Below are positions 45,006 to 54,183 of a stretch of DNA of 64,000 nucleotides, in pieces (the first letter of the stretch is position 1; every line of letters begins with the position of its first letter). The stretch spans positions 62,001 to 126,000 of the forward strand of contig JAADGJ010000012.1 of assembly GCA_013152435.1 (NCBI GenBank), read 5' to 3'. Both the position numbers and the translations under genes were made by a program. The stretch comes from Chloroflexota bacterium (GTDB taxonomy: Bacteria; Chloroflexota; Anaerolineae; DUEN01). Below the pieces are notes generated by a model, which saw only the letters and a list, made by a program, of their open reading frames with translations, searched no databases and had not been told where the DNA came from.

Positions 45006-45054
45006 CCCGACGAAGCGGCCGCCGGGCGAGGGTGGAAAGAATCCAACAAACAAC

Positions 45055-45090
45055 GGGTGCGGCCGAGACGCCATGGCCGCACCCGCTTTT
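45055..45090 (+). terminator. Intrinsic terminator after the nurA gene pair
   Basis: GGGTGCGGCC (45055-45064) pairs perfectly with GGCCGCACCC (45075-45084) and is followed by GCTTTT. Confidence 0.8.
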
Positions 45091-45136
45091 GAATCCCACC
45101 GATATCTTTCATCGAGGAGCCGGGGCGAAGCGCCCG

Positions 45137-45952
45137 TTATTTCTTCCCCGGCACCGGCGTCAGCGTCGCTGAGCCCTTCGGCGTAGGGGATGGCACAGGC
45201 GTATCGGTCGCCGTGGGTGCAGAGGACGCCGAGGGCGTCGACGGGGACACGGGGCTTTCCACGCCGGGGGGCACCAACACGGCATCGATGAGGTGCATGA
45301 CGCCGTTGGTGGCCTGAAGATCGGCGCTGACGATCAGGGCGCCGTTGATCCGGGTCACCTTCCCATCGTCGATGGTGATGGTGATCGGCTTGCCCAGGGC
45401 GGTCTTCAACGTGACCGTCTGTACGGAGTCGATGGCCGCGAGCTCGGCCGCCGTCACCCGGCCGGGCACGATGTGGTAGAGCAGGATATTCTTCAACCTG
45501 GGGAGATCCTCCATCAGGTCGCCCACCGTCCCCCTGGGCAGCTTATCGAAGGCATCGTCCACCGGCGCGAAGATCGTGAAAGGCCCCTCGCTCTTCAGTG
45601 GATCCTGCAGCCCCGAAGCCCTCAACAGCAACACGAACGTGGTGAGCTGTTCGTTACGGAAAGCGGTGTTGAAGACGTCCACGAGCTCGGGTGTAGGGGT
45701 AGGGGTCGGGACCAACGTCGGAGTCGCCGTCGGCACCGGCGTAGGCGTGGGAGGCGTGGTCGGCTGCGGCGTTGGCGTAGGTATGGGAGTATCCGTGGGC
45801 CTGGGCGTCGGCGTTGGCGGCAGTGGCGTCGGCGATGGGGGTATGGGGGTCGGCGTCGGCTGCGGCGTTGGGGTCGGCCGACTGCAGGCGCCCACGATCC
45901 CCACGGCGATTAGAACGGCTACGAAAGCGAAAACGACAAAGCGTTTCATCAT
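45137..45952 (-). CDS. Fasciclin-domain lipoprotein with Thr-Pro spacer
   Basis: The 271-residue product has a lipoprotein signal ending 'VGIVGACS', a Thr-Pro-rich spacer (about 25-88) and a FAS1 domain with H1 '[16 protein letters not shown]', '[18 protein letters not shown]' and H2-type '[13 protein letters not shown]'. A second Ser/Thr/Pro stretch ends the protein. FAS1 domains mediate adhesion at the cell surface. Two ATG codons stand side by side; spacing to GAGGAGG allows either 45952 or 45949. Confidence 0.88.
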   Translation of the reverse strand: MMKRFVVFAFVAVLIAVGIVGACSRPTPTPQPTPTPIPPSPTPLPPTPTPRPTDTPIPTPTPQPTTPPTPTPVPTATPTLVPTPTPTPELVDVFNTAFRNEQLTTFVLLLRASGLQDPLKSEGPFTIFAPVDDAFDKLPRGTVGDLMEDLPRLKNILLYHIVPGRVTAAELAAIDSVQTVTLKTALGKPITITIDDGKVTRINGALIVSADLQATNGVMHLIDAVLVPPGVESPVSPSTPSASSAPTATDTPVPSPTPKGSATLTPVPGKK

Positions 45953-46068
45953 CCATCCTCCTCAGGAGCGCGTGGAAGGCGCCCTTATTTCCGTGCACAC
46001 TCAACGTACCACACGCGCGGCCGTCCGGTCAAATCCCGGAGATCACACCACTTTTGGAGGCCAAGACG

Positions 46069-46662
46069 ATGGCGATCTCTCCCTCGCGCTGGGAGCGCTG
46101 GCGCAGGCTGGTGCGGTTCAACCTCATGTACCTGCGACGTCCCCCCTGGGATACGGGCGTCACCCCACCGGAGGTCGTGGAGGTGGTGGAAGGCGGCGTG
46201 GTGCCCCCCGGCCGGGCGATCGACCTGGGATGCGGCACGGGCACCAACGCCATCTACCTGGCCCGGCACGGCTTTGACGTGATCGGCGTGGATAGCGCGG
46301 TGCTGGCCATCCTCAAGGCGCGCTGGAAGGCCCGCCGCGCCGGCGTGCAGGTGCGCTTCCATCTGGGATTGGTCCACCGCCTGGATTTCCTGCGCCAGCC
46401 GGTGGACTTCGCGCTGGATATCGGATGTCTGCACGGGCTGTGGGAGGCCGATCGGCCTGACTACGCGGCCGCGCTGGCCCGGCACATACGTCCCGGCGGC
46501 TACTATCTGCTGTACGCATGGAGCAACCGGGGCTGGGCCGGGCTGGACCCACCCGAGGTGGCCGCGCTGTTTGGGGACGCGTTCGAGATCCTCTGGACTC
46601 GCGAGGGAGAGGAGCACAGAGCGCCCGCGTTCTGGTATCTGATGCGCCGGGCAACAGGATAA
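46069..46662 (+). CDS. Class I SAM-dependent methyltransferase
   Basis: The 197-residue product has motif I 'AIDLGCGTGTNAIYLARHG', motif II 'GVDSAVLAI' and 'FALDIGCLHGLWEADRPDYAAALARHIRPGGYYLLYAW'. It resembles tellurite/thiopurine-type small-molecule methyltransferases more than RNA or protein enzymes; the substrate is unknown. The ATG at 46069 has TTGGAGG eight bases before it. It is a single-gene unit flanked by a repeat copy. Confidence 0.78.
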   Translation: MAISPSRWERWRRLVRFNLMYLRRPPWDTGVTPPEVVEVVEGGVVPPGRAIDLGCGTGTNAIYLARHGFDVIGVDSAVLAILKARWKARRAGVQVRFHLGLVHRLDFLRQPVDFALDIGCLHGLWEADRPDYAAALARHIRPGGYYLLYAWSNRGWAGLDPPEVAALFGDAFEILWTREGEEHRAPAFWYLMRRATG

Positions 46663-46732
46663 CGCAATGGTACAACGCAGAAGCCGTCTGAACCGGGGTC
46701 GTCAGGGGAAGACCGCTCGCCCCGGAATCCGG

Positions 46733-46910
46733 GGAGGTATGGAGGACTTCTCCTTTCCGGCCTGTATCTGCCCGGCCTCGGCCCTTTCTGCAGGGATCAG
46801 GGCCGAGGCCGGGCAAGTCGGAGGCGGAAGGAGGGCTTTTTCCGGCGGGGTTTCATCCTGCCGGGCCTCCCCATAGCAGGAGCAACGGCATTTCTCAGAC
46901 ACGTTTTCAG
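46733..46910. repeat. Dispersed repeat, copy 6 (left terminus missing)
   Basis: Body blocks GGAGGTATGGAGGACTTCTCC, TTTCCGGCCTGTATCTGCCC, AGGGCTTTTTCCGG, CATAGCAGGAGCAACGGC and the right end TTTCTCAGACACGTTTTCAG. Its last bases contain the stop codon of the dehydrogenase gene on the minus strand (46907-46909). It lies between convergent genes. Confidence 0.75.
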
Positions 46911-47881
46911 TATCCCAACCGTTTATCCACCTCGTTGATCAACGGCCGGCCGGCCTGATAGCGCCGCAGGTTCTCGGTGAAGATCTCCACCACTCGGTCG
47001 GCGTAATACGGCGTGAGACCGGCGTAGTGCGGCGTGATGATCACGTTCTCCATATCCCACAGCGGCGAATCCTCCGGCAGCGGCTCCTGCTCGAACACGT
47101 CCAGCCCGGCGCCGGCGATCCATCCCTCCTGCAATGCCCGGATCAGCGCCCGCTCCTGGATGATGGCCCCCCGGCCGATGTTGATGATGTAGGCCGTCTC
47201 CTTCATGGCCCGCAGCTCTCGCTCCCCGATGAGCCCCCGGGTCTCCCGGGTCAGCGGCGTGGTGATGACCACCCAATCGGCCTCGGGCAGCATCTCCAAC
47301 AACTGATCCGGCCCGTACATGCGATCCACCCACGGGGATCCCTTCTCCGGGTGACGTCGCAAGCCCAACACCCGCATATTCAGCCCCTTGGCCTTCTCGG
47401 CCGTCTTCTCCCCGATAGCCCCCACGCCGATCAACCCCATGGTCGACCCATCCATCTCGGTGATCCGATGTCCCCGATTCCAACGATGCTGCACCTGATC
47501 CCGAACGCAACGCTGGATATCGCGGGTCAGCGCCAGCATCAGGGCCAGGATATGCTCGCTGATGGGGATGGCGTGCACCCCCGATGCGTTGGTGATGACG
47601 AGATCGCTCTGGGCGATCTGCGGATACCGCAGCAGCCAATCCACCCCCGCGCCGGTGGTCTGCAGCCAACGCAGCCGGGGCGCCTCCAGGATTCGATCCC
47701 GAGGCAGCCCGCCCAGCACCACCTCGACCCTTGGGATGATCGCATCCCACCGGCGCTCCAATTCCTCACGATCAGGCACAACGATCAGCTCCGCCTCCGG
47801 AGCCGCCTCCCGAATCGCCTGCAGATGACGGTCCTGCAACTCATAAGCGATCAAAATCGTCCCTATCCTTCTCCGACTCAA
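46907..47881 (-). CDS. D-isomer-specific 2-hydroxyacid dehydrogenase
   Basis: The 324-residue product is an NAD(P)-dependent 2-hydroxyacid dehydrogenase: 'LQTTGAGVDWLL' in the substrate domain, nucleotide loop 'MGLIGVGAIGEKTAEKAKG', catalytic Arg in 'IINIGRGAIIQE', Glu in 'VFEQEPLPEDSPLW' and His in 'NVIITPHYAG'. It reduces a 2-ketoacid or oxidises its D-hydroxyacid; the substrate is not evident. I chose the TTG at 47881, with GGAGGAGG eight bases upstream. The upstream in-frame extension is a translation of repeat copy 7. The stop codon falls in copy 6. Confidence 0.88.
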   Translation of the reverse strand: MSRRRIGTILIAYELQDRHLQAIREAAPEAELIVVPDREELERRWDAIIPRVEVVLGGLPRDRILEAPRLRWLQTTGAGVDWLLRYPQIAQSDLVITNASGVHAIPISEHILALMLALTRDIQRCVRDQVQHRWNRGHRITEMDGSTMGLIGVGAIGEKTAEKAKGLNMRVLGLRRHPEKGSPWVDRMYGPDQLLEMLPEADWVVITTPLTRETRGLIGERELRAMKETAYIINIGRGAIIQERALIRALQEGWIAGAGLDVFEQEPLPEDSPLWDMENVIITPHYAGLTPYYADRVVEIFTENLRRYQAGRPLINEVDKRLGY

Positions 47882-47962
47882 TTTCCCAACCTCCTCCAGG
47901 ATGCTATGGCTATCTCCTCGACGATATCGCCCTTCCGAATCTCGAGACACACGCCCTTTCTC

Positions 47963-48178
47963 AGAGCGCGTCTGAAAATTTACCGGCAAGATGTCTGAGG
48001 GGTCTCCCTCAACGATCAGCTCCACAAGGGGAGGTCTCCTCCACGGAAAACCCCACTTTTCCGGCCTGTACCTGCCTCCCTTGGCCCTTTCCGCGGAACC
48101 CAGGCCGAGGGCAAAAGAAGGGCTTTTTCCGGAGGGGCTCCCCACAGCAGAAGCAACGGCATTTTTCAGACACACTCT
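47963..48178. repeat. Dispersed repeat, copy 7 (complete)
   Basis: This is the fullest simple copy, 216 bases. The left end is AGAGCGCGTCTGAAAATTTA with the CTGAGGGGTCTCCCTCAAC block; the body follows; the right end is ATTTTTCAGACACACTCT. The terminal inverted repeat is about 15 bases with two mismatches. It lies between the divergent dehydrogenase and nitrilase-like genes. Confidence 0.85.
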
Positions 48179-48277
48179 CACATGGGGCCCATTCTACCAC
48201 AATGCATGCATCCGCCCGAAGCGCCGACGCCGCCAGGTGCGAGCCACGGGACGCGCCGCTGCCCCCCGCCATCGTCC

Positions 48278-48306
48278 TTGTCCCCCCCGGGCGGGCGTGG
48301 TACAAT
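48278..48306 (+). promoter_or_regulatory. Promoter of the nitrilase-like gene
   Basis: TTGTCC (48278-48283) and TACAAT (48301-48306) are 17 bases apart. The leader is about 35 nt. Confidence 0.6.
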
Positions 48307-48346
48307 GCCTGCCGTTACGTCGTGGATCCCGCTTGAGGAGGCTCGG

Positions 48347-49726
48347 ATGGATACAGCGATCGTCGCCTGCGCCCAACAACGGCTGCGCCTGCACGCGTCC
48401 CTGGAGGACTACCGGCACGACTGCATACGCTTCCTGCGCATGGCCCAGAGCAAAGGGGTGTCCCTGGTCGTCTTCCCGGAGCTATCAGGCGTCATGGCAG
48501 CCGTGCCACGCCTCCCCGGCGTGCGCGCCAGCCTGCTGCGCCAGGCGGATCAGGGACGCCAGCGCGGTGCCTCCCTATGGAAGCGGGCGAAAGCCCGCAT
48601 GGCCGGGTCCACGGCCGAGCTTCTGCGAGTGGACTTTCGGGGGGCGCTGGCCCGCCATCTGGCGGAAGAGGGGAACACGCTCCGCCAGGAGGTGGAACGG
48701 CTGTTCGCCGGGCTGGCCCGCAGTTACGGCACCCACATCATCGTGGGCGCGGGATATCTCCCCGGTCAGGGCCCAGGGCAACAGGCGCTGGCGCTGGCCT
48801 TCAGCTCTCAGGGGGAGATGATCGGCGAGGCCGCCCGCGTCAGCGTGTCCCCGGAGGATGAGGACTTGATCGCGCCGGGCGAGGGGTGGGAGATCCTGGA
48901 GACGCCCGTGGGCCGGATCGGCTTGCTCATCGGGGCCGACGTGCTCTACCCGGAGCCCGCCCGGCTGCTGGCCTATCGTGGAGCGGAGATCCTAGTGGTC
49001 GTGGCGGCGACTAGCGATCCGGCGCTGGCCGCACGTATTCGCGCAGCGGCCCTGGCCCGGGCGCAGGAGAATCAACTGTTCGTCCTCACCAGCTTCCTGA
49101 TCGGTAGCGATCCCTTCCGAGGCGGCGACGCCCAATTCACCGGGCGGTCGGCCATCATGGCACCGGTGGAGATGACGGCGCGTAACACGGGCATCATGGT
49201 GCAGATGGGAACCGCACGCGCCGAAGGGCTCATCACGGCCGAGTTGAACTTCTACGCCCTGCGGGAGCTGTGGCAGCAATCGGAGCCGTCCGCCCGCCGA
49301 GGGCTGCCACTGACCCTGGCCGGGCAGGCCCTTGTCTCCGACTACACCCTCGGACGCTCCATCGACGAGGCATGGGAGGACGTGGAGGCCTCCAGAGAGA
49401 AGCGGCTGCTGCTGCCGGAGCCCTCTATGCCCCCCTCCATCTCGGTGACGGAGCTTCCGGTCGCAGCGGAGAGCGAAGCCCCGGCCACCCCACAACCGAA
49501 CGAGCCCCCCGCCGAGGAACCGGAGCCGGAGTGGCCCCCGTCGGAGAGCGCCGTCGAGCCCTCTTCGACGGAAGCGCCCTCCATCGAGGAGACCCCATCG
49601 GCGACGCCTGACACGGACACCCTCCCGTCTCCCGACCAGGAGGCCGATGCAGGCCCACCCGATGCGGGCCCCACGGTCCCCTCAGAGTCGCCCACCGACG
49701 ATACGACGCCCCAAGAGCGTATCTGA
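48347..49726 (+). CDS. Nitrilase-superfamily protein lacking the catalytic cysteine
   Basis: The 459-residue product starts at an ATG with GAGGAGG five bases upstream. Residues about 1-310 have the carbon-nitrogen hydrolase fold: 'GVSLVVFPELSG' with the general-base Glu E45, and 'GRIGLLIGADVLYPEPARLLAYRGAEILVVV'. At the usual 'ICYD' position it reads IGAD, so the nucleophilic Cys is Gly196. The usual Lys of the triad is also not evident near residue 164, which reads 'GEAARVSVSP'. It is probably not a hydrolase but a binding protein. The C-terminal 110 residues are a Pro/Ser/Glu-rich disordered tail. The last four codons (QERI) and the stop lie in repeat copy 8. Confidence 0.8.
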   Translation: MDTAIVACAQQRLRLHASLEDYRHDCIRFLRMAQSKGVSLVVFPELSGVMAAVPRLPGVRASLLRQADQGRQRGASLWKRAKARMAGSTAELLRVDFRGALARHLAEEGNTLRQEVERLFAGLARSYGTHIIVGAGYLPGQGPGQQALALAFSSQGEMIGEAARVSVSPEDEDLIAPGEGWEILETPVGRIGLLIGADVLYPEPARLLAYRGAEILVVVAATSDPALAARIRAAALARAQENQLFVLTSFLIGSDPFRGGDAQFTGRSAIMAPVEMTARNTGIMVQMGTARAEGLITAELNFYALRELWQQSEPSARRGLPLTLAGQALVSDYTLGRSIDEAWEDVEASREKRLLLPEPSMPPSISVTELPVAAESEAPATPQPNEPPAEEPEPEWPPSESAVEPSSTEAPSIEETPSATPDTDTLPSPDQEADAGPPDAGPTVPSESPTDDTTPQERI

Positions 49727-49955
49727 AAATTACTGGCAAGGCGTCTGAGGGGTCTCCCTCAGCTACCAGCTCCACAGGGGGAGGTGTGGAGGGGACCTCC
49801 CTCCACGGAAACCCCGCTTTTCCGGCCCGCATCTGCCTTTCCCGGCCCTTCCCGAAGGACCCAGGCCGGGGCCGGGCAGGTCGAAAGCGGAAGAAGGACT
49901 TTTCTCGGAAGGGCTCCCCACAGCAGAAGCAACGGCTTTTCTCAGACACACTCCA
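49714..49955. repeat. Dispersed repeat, copy 8 (complete)
   Basis: The left end AGAGCGTATCTGAAAATTAC with the CTGAGGGGTCTCCCTCAGC block, the body, and the right end CTTTTCTCAGACACACTCC are all present; 242 bases. It overlaps the end of the nitrilase-like gene and provides its stop codon. Confidence 0.85.
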
Positions 49956-49986
49956 AGAGAGATAATCCGGACACCAGATCCGCCTG

Positions 49987-50019
49987 AAAAGCCGGGGCTC
50001 TCAGAGAGCTCCGGCTTTT
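49987..50019 (+). terminator. Terminator after the nitrilase-like gene
   Basis: AAAAGCCGGGGCTCT and AGAGCTCCGGCTTTT pair across a 3-nt loop, followed by GATC. It works for the plus strand and, by symmetry, for the minus strand. Its last bases overlap the -35 region of the next gene. Confidence 0.75.
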
Positions 50020-50044
50020 GATCTCCTCCCTCCTGCGGTATAAT
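50016..50044 (+). promoter_or_regulatory. Promoter of the glycoside hydrolase gene, probably leaderless
   Basis: Consensus TATAAT (50039-50044) lies only 6 bases before the start codon at 50051, with TTTTGA (50016-50021) as a weak -35 at 17 bases. Transcription starting six or seven bases after the -10 box would begin at or just before the ATG, and no ribosome site is seen. Confidence 0.6.
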
Positions 50045-50050
50045 CCAGCT

Positions 50051-51778
50051 ATGCGGAAACCGTCCCCTTGTCCTCTCTTCCTGTGGATCTCCATCGCCCT
50101 GGGCATCCTGACCGCGGCGATCGCTCTGCGATCTCTGCCGGGCGGCCTCTTCGCCATCACCGGCGAGGAGGAGCTATTCCCACAGATCAAGGCGCTGACG
50201 GACCTCACCGGCGACCTCCTACGCCCCCGCGTGGACACCGCGAACGACACACCTGCAGCCCACGCCGGCGTGAACCCCTTCGGCGTCAACGTGTTCCTGG
50301 AACAAGAGGTGGAGCCCAGCAAGCGGGAGCAGGCTGTGCGCATGGCCGCCGAGGCCGGCTTCCACTGGCTACGCCAGGAGTTCCCCTGGGAGGACATCGA
50401 GATCCACGGCAAGGGTGATTTCCAGGATCGGCGCCACCGGCCGTACCGCTCCGCCTGGGAGAAATACGACCACATCGTTGACCTGGCCGAACGGTACGGC
50501 ATGGAGCTCATCGTGCGCCTCAGCAATCCGCCGGCCTGGTCCCGGGCCGAGGGGGATGCCGTGGGCACATACGCGCCGCCCGATAACTACGAGGACTTCG
50601 GGGACTTCGTGGCGGCGGTGGTCAGCCGATATCGCGGCCGGATCCGGTACTACCAGATCTGGAACGAGCCCAACATCTACCCCGAGTGGGGCGAGCGCCC
50701 GGTCAGCCCGGAGGAGTACGTCGAGCTGTTGAAAGTCGCCTACACCCGGGCCAAAGCGGCCGATCCCAACGTGATCATCATCAGCGGCGCGCTGGCCTCC
50801 ACCATTGAACTGGGGCCGCGGGACATGAACGACTTCGTCTTCCTGCAGCGCATGTACGACGCGGGCGCGGCCCCCTATTTCGACGTGCTGGCCACCCAGG
50901 GATACGGGCTCTGGTCCGGCCCCACCGATCGTCGCATGCACCCGCGCGTCGTCAACTTCTCCCGGCTCCGATACATACGCGACATCATGGTGCGCAACGG
51001 CGACGCCCACAAGGCCATCTGGATCAGCGAGATGAACTGGAACGCCATCCCGGAAGGCCACCCGGCCCCGCCTATCTACGGCCGTTACACGGAGGAACAA
51101 CAGGCCCGCTACCTGGTCCTGGCCTACGAGCGCATCCAACGGGAGTGGCCGTGGATCGGCGTGGCCAACGTCTGGTTCCTGAAGCGCGCCACCGACGAAT
51201 GGGCGCGCTCGCCGAACCATCCCGAAGCCTTCTTCCGGCTGCTGCAGGCGGACTTCACCCCGCTGCCGGCATATGGGGCCATTAAGGACTACACGAACAG
51301 CCTCTCCCCCACCCTCTATCCCGGCGCGCACCCGGCCGACCACTGGGCGCTCCGCTACGAGGGGGCCTGGGAGGAGGCCAAGTCGGCCGCCGGGCTCCCC
51401 ATCCGGCAGGCGCAGGATCCGGCGGCCTCGCTCCGATTCCGGTTCGACGGCACAGGTGCAGCGCTGCTGGTCCCAACGGGACGGCCATTCCCCGGCGCTG
51501 AAGTGCGCCTGGATGGGAGCCCACCCCGCCGCCTGAAGCCCGACGACGCCCAAAGCGAGGGACCGCACACGGTCGTCTGGCTGGCGCGAGGGCTCGACGC
51601 GGGGGCACACGAGCTGGAGTTACGTCCCTCCGGCGGCCCCTTACAGATCGAGGGGATACGCGTGATCGGCCGCACGCCCCTCTGGCGATGGCCCATGATC
51701 GCAACCGTGATCACGGCCGCGCTGGCCGTCGCCTGCAGCCTTATCGCCTACATCCGGGGAGGAAACGCCACGCCATGA
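50051..51778 (+). CDS. Membrane-anchored clan A glycoside hydrolase (GH39-like)
   Basis: The 575-residue product has an N-terminal membrane segment (about 8-28) and another near the C-terminus (about 547-568). The barrel domain has the acid/base Glu E206 in 'IWNEPN' and the likely nucleophile E327 in 'IWISEMNW', the clan A pattern seen in GH39 and related families. A beta domain (about 440-540) follows. It probably acts outside the membrane on a polysaccharide; the substrate is unknown. It overlaps the next gene by ATGA, so hydrolase and glycosyltransferase may serve one surface glycan. Confidence 0.8.
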   Translation: MRKPSPCPLFLWISIALGILTAAIALRSLPGGLFAITGEEELFPQIKALTDLTGDLLRPRVDTANDTPAAHAGVNPFGVNVFLEQEVEPSKREQAVRMAAEAGFHWLRQEFPWEDIEIHGKGDFQDRRHRPYRSAWEKYDHIVDLAERYGMELIVRLSNPPAWSRAEGDAVGTYAPPDNYEDFGDFVAAVVSRYRGRIRYYQIWNEPNIYPEWGERPVSPEEYVELLKVAYTRAKAADPNVIIISGALASTIELGPRDMNDFVFLQRMYDAGAAPYFDVLATQGYGLWSGPTDRRMHPRVVNFSRLRYIRDIMVRNGDAHKAIWISEMNWNAIPEGHPAPPIYGRYTEEQQARYLVLAYERIQREWPWIGVANVWFLKRATDEWARSPNHPEAFFRLLQADFTPLPAYGAIKDYTNSLSPTLYPGAHPADHWALRYEGAWEEAKSAAGLPIRQAQDPAASLRFRFDGTGAALLVPTGRPFPGAEVRLDGSPPRRLKPDDAQSEGPHTVVWLARGLDAGAHELELRPSGGPLQIEGIRVIGRTPLWRWPMIATVITAALAVACSLIAYIRGGNATP

Positions 51779-54183
51779 GGAGCGAGTCACGCCCCCTGAT
51801 TCCCCCGCACATCGCCGTGCTGGCACTGGCCGCCGGGCTCCGATTCTACCGCCTGGGCGAGCAATCGCTGTGGGCCGACGAGGGGAACAGCGCGGCCCTG
51901 GCCGCCCGCAGCCTGGCCCGCATCACCCACGACGTCGCGGCCGACATCCATCCGCCGCTCTACTACTGGCTGCTCCATCTGTGGACCCGCCTGCTCGGCA
52001 CCAGCGAGGCGGAGCTGCGCTCCCTGTCGGCCCTCGCCGGCGTCGCGCTGGTCTACGTGATCTACCGGATGGGTCGCCGCCTTCGAGGGGAACAGGTCGG
52101 GTTGACCGCCGCCCTGGTCGCCGCTCTCAATCCATTCCTGATCTACTACTCGCAAGAGGCCCGCATGTACGCGCTACTGGGGCTGTGGAGCGGGCTGGCG
52201 CTGTACGGGTTCACCCTCTACGTGCTCCATGAGGGGGCCGGGCGCACACGCCCGCCCCTCCGGACCGCTGCCCTGCTGGTCATCTCCCTGGCGGGCGGGC
52301 TGTACACCCACTACGTCTTCCCGGCCGTCATCCTGGCCATCAACGCGCTGTACTTCCTGTGGCTGTGGGATAGCCATCGCCGCGGCCATATCCTGGAACG
52401 GATCACATGGTGGCTGGGGCTTCAGATGGTCGCCGCGCTGCTGTTCCTCCCCTGGCTCCCCATCGCCCAACGACAGCTCAGCACGTGGCCCAGCCCGAGC
52501 GCGGGGATGGATTTCAGCCAGGTGCTGAGCGCCTCCCTGACCACGCTCGCTCTGGGGCCGGTGGGATACCGGCAGCCTCAGGGGTCGTGGAACCTCGTCT
52601 TCGCCATGGGGATCGCGCTGGGGCTGTGGCCCAGCATGCGGCCGGCCCGCGGCCGTCGGGAGCATTGGCTGGCCTGGGGGATCCCATTCGTAGGGATGGC
52701 CGCCCCCATCGCGCTCATGATGATGCGCGGGCTCTTCACGGAGGCGTACCTGAAGTTCCTGATCGTAGGCAGCCCGGGGTTCTGTCTGCTCCTCGCTCGC
52801 GGCATCATCGGGCCGGGGGAGGCGCTGGCCAGCATGGTCTCGCCGCGCTCCTCCCCACGGAGCGCGGACCGTCCGGAGACGGCGTTGCCCCGCCTGCCGT
52901 GGCTCCCGATGCTCTGGTATGCGCTCGCTGCCGCCCTGCTGGGCATAGCCGCGGGCACCACCCTGCAGGCTTACTACTTCGACCCCACCTACGCACGAGA
53001 TGACTACCGCGGCATCGCCCGCTACATCGAGGCGGAGGAGCGCCCTGGCGACCGCATCATCCTGGACGCGCCCGGCCAACAGGAGGTGTTCACCTACTAC
53101 TACCGGGGGCAACTCCCCATCTATCCCCTGCCCCGGCAGCGTCCCCCCGATGCCAAGGCGTTGACCGCCGAGCTGGCGCAGCTCACGGCCACTCCCGGCC
53201 GCATCTTCGCTCTGCTCTGGGCGACGGAGCAGGCCGATCCCCAACACATCGTGGAGAACTGGCTGGCTCAGGCCGCCTTCAAGGCCTCCGACAGCTGGCA
53301 CGGAAACGTCCGACTTGCCATCTACGCCATCCCCGACTTCCAGATCCCTCACGACCGCATCACGTCCACCGACTGGCGCTTCGGGGATCCCCCGCTGCTG
53401 CGGCTGAGCGGTGTAGGGCTGGGGACGGACGCCATCACCTCCGGAGAGGTGCTCCCCATCAGCCTGATCTGGGAGGCGCTGCGCCCCATCGAGGAGCGCT
53501 ATAAGGTCACCGTACAGCTGCTGGATGGAAGGGCCCAGGTGATCGCCCAACGGGATGCGGAGCCGGGAGGAGGGTTGCGGCCGACGACGAGCTGGGAGGT
53601 CGGGCAGCCCATCGAGGACGGCATGGGGGTATTGGTGCGCCCCGGCACCCCGCCCGGCACCTACCAGCTGATCCTGGCCGTATATCGGGCGACGGACGGC
53701 GCGCGGCTTCCCGTGGGCGACGACGACCATGTGACGCTAGGGCAGATACAGGTACAACGGCCGGAGACGCCCCCCGCGCCCATCACGCTGGGCATGCAGT
53801 ACACCCGCCCGGTCGACTTCGGGCCGATCCGACTCCTGGGCTTCGACGTCTACAAGCGGGGATTCCGACACGCGCCGGACACCCCGCTGGGGCCGGGGGA
53901 TCGGCTACACGTAGCGTTGTACTGGCGCGCCGAGAAAGCGCCCGGACGGCGGCTGATTATACGCCTGGAGCTGGACGACGGGCGCTCGACCGTGGAGGCC
54001 GATCCGGCGGGCGAGATGTATCCCACGACCCGGTGGACGGCCGGAGAGGTGGTACGCGGCGATCACGACCTGCCCTTGCCGGCCGATCTATCATCCGGTC
54101 GCTACGCCCTCTACCTGACCGTACTGGACGCCGGGCAGCCGGTGGGCCGGCGTATCCGGCTCACGCGAATATCCGTGCAGTAG
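51775..54183 (+). CDS. Polytopic glycosyltransferase family 39-like membrane protein
   Basis: The start is in an ATGA overlap, giving 802 residues. Residues about 1-400 are membrane segments with the GT-C features 'LWADEGNSAALAARS' (the Asp-Glu pair in the first external loop), 'HPPLYYWLLHLW' and 'NPFLIYYSQEARMYALLGLW'. The remaining 400 residues are external, with two beta domains that read like carbohydrate-binding or Ig-like modules ('LRLSGVGLGTDAITSGEVLPISLIWEA' and 'GPGDRLHVALYWRAEKAPG'). Enzymes of this type move sugars from a polyprenyl carrier to an external acceptor. Confidence 0.85.
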   Translation: MRSESRPLIPPHIAVLALAAGLRFYRLGEQSLWADEGNSAALAARSLARITHDVAADIHPPLYYWLLHLWTRLLGTSEAELRSLSALAGVALVYVIYRMGRRLRGEQVGLTAALVAALNPFLIYYSQEARMYALLGLWSGLALYGFTLYVLHEGAGRTRPPLRTAALLVISLAGGLYTHYVFPAVILAINALYFLWLWDSHRRGHILERITWWLGLQMVAALLFLPWLPIAQRQLSTWPSPSAGMDFSQVLSASLTTLALGPVGYRQPQGSWNLVFAMGIALGLWPSMRPARGRREHWLAWGIPFVGMAAPIALMMMRGLFTEAYLKFLIVGSPGFCLLLARGIIGPGEALASMVSPRSSPRSADRPETALPRLPWLPMLWYALAAALLGIAAGTTLQAYYFDPTYARDDYRGIARYIEAEERPGDRIILDAPGQQEVFTYYYRGQLPIYPLPRQRPPDAKALTAELAQLTATPGRIFALLWATEQADPQHIVENWLAQAAFKASDSWHGNVRLAIYAIPDFQIPHDRITSTDWRFGDPPLLRLSGVGLGTDAITSGEVLPISLIWEALRPIEERYKVTVQLLDGRAQVIAQRDAEPGGGLRPTTSWEVGQPIEDGMGVLVRPGTPPGTYQLILAVYRATDGARLPVGDDDHVTLGQIQVQRPETPPAPITLGMQYTRPVDFGPIRLLGFDVYKRGFRHAPDTPLGPGDRLHVALYWRAEKAPGRRLIIRLELDDGRSTVEADPAGEMYPTTRWTAGEVVRGDHDLPLPADLSSGRYALYLTVLDAGQPVGRRIRLTRISVQ

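Noticed and set aside
47882-48181. N-terminal extension of the 2-hydroxyacid dehydrogenase
   Set aside because: It is a translation of repeat copy 7. A TTG with a strong ribosome site at 47881 gives the normal family length.
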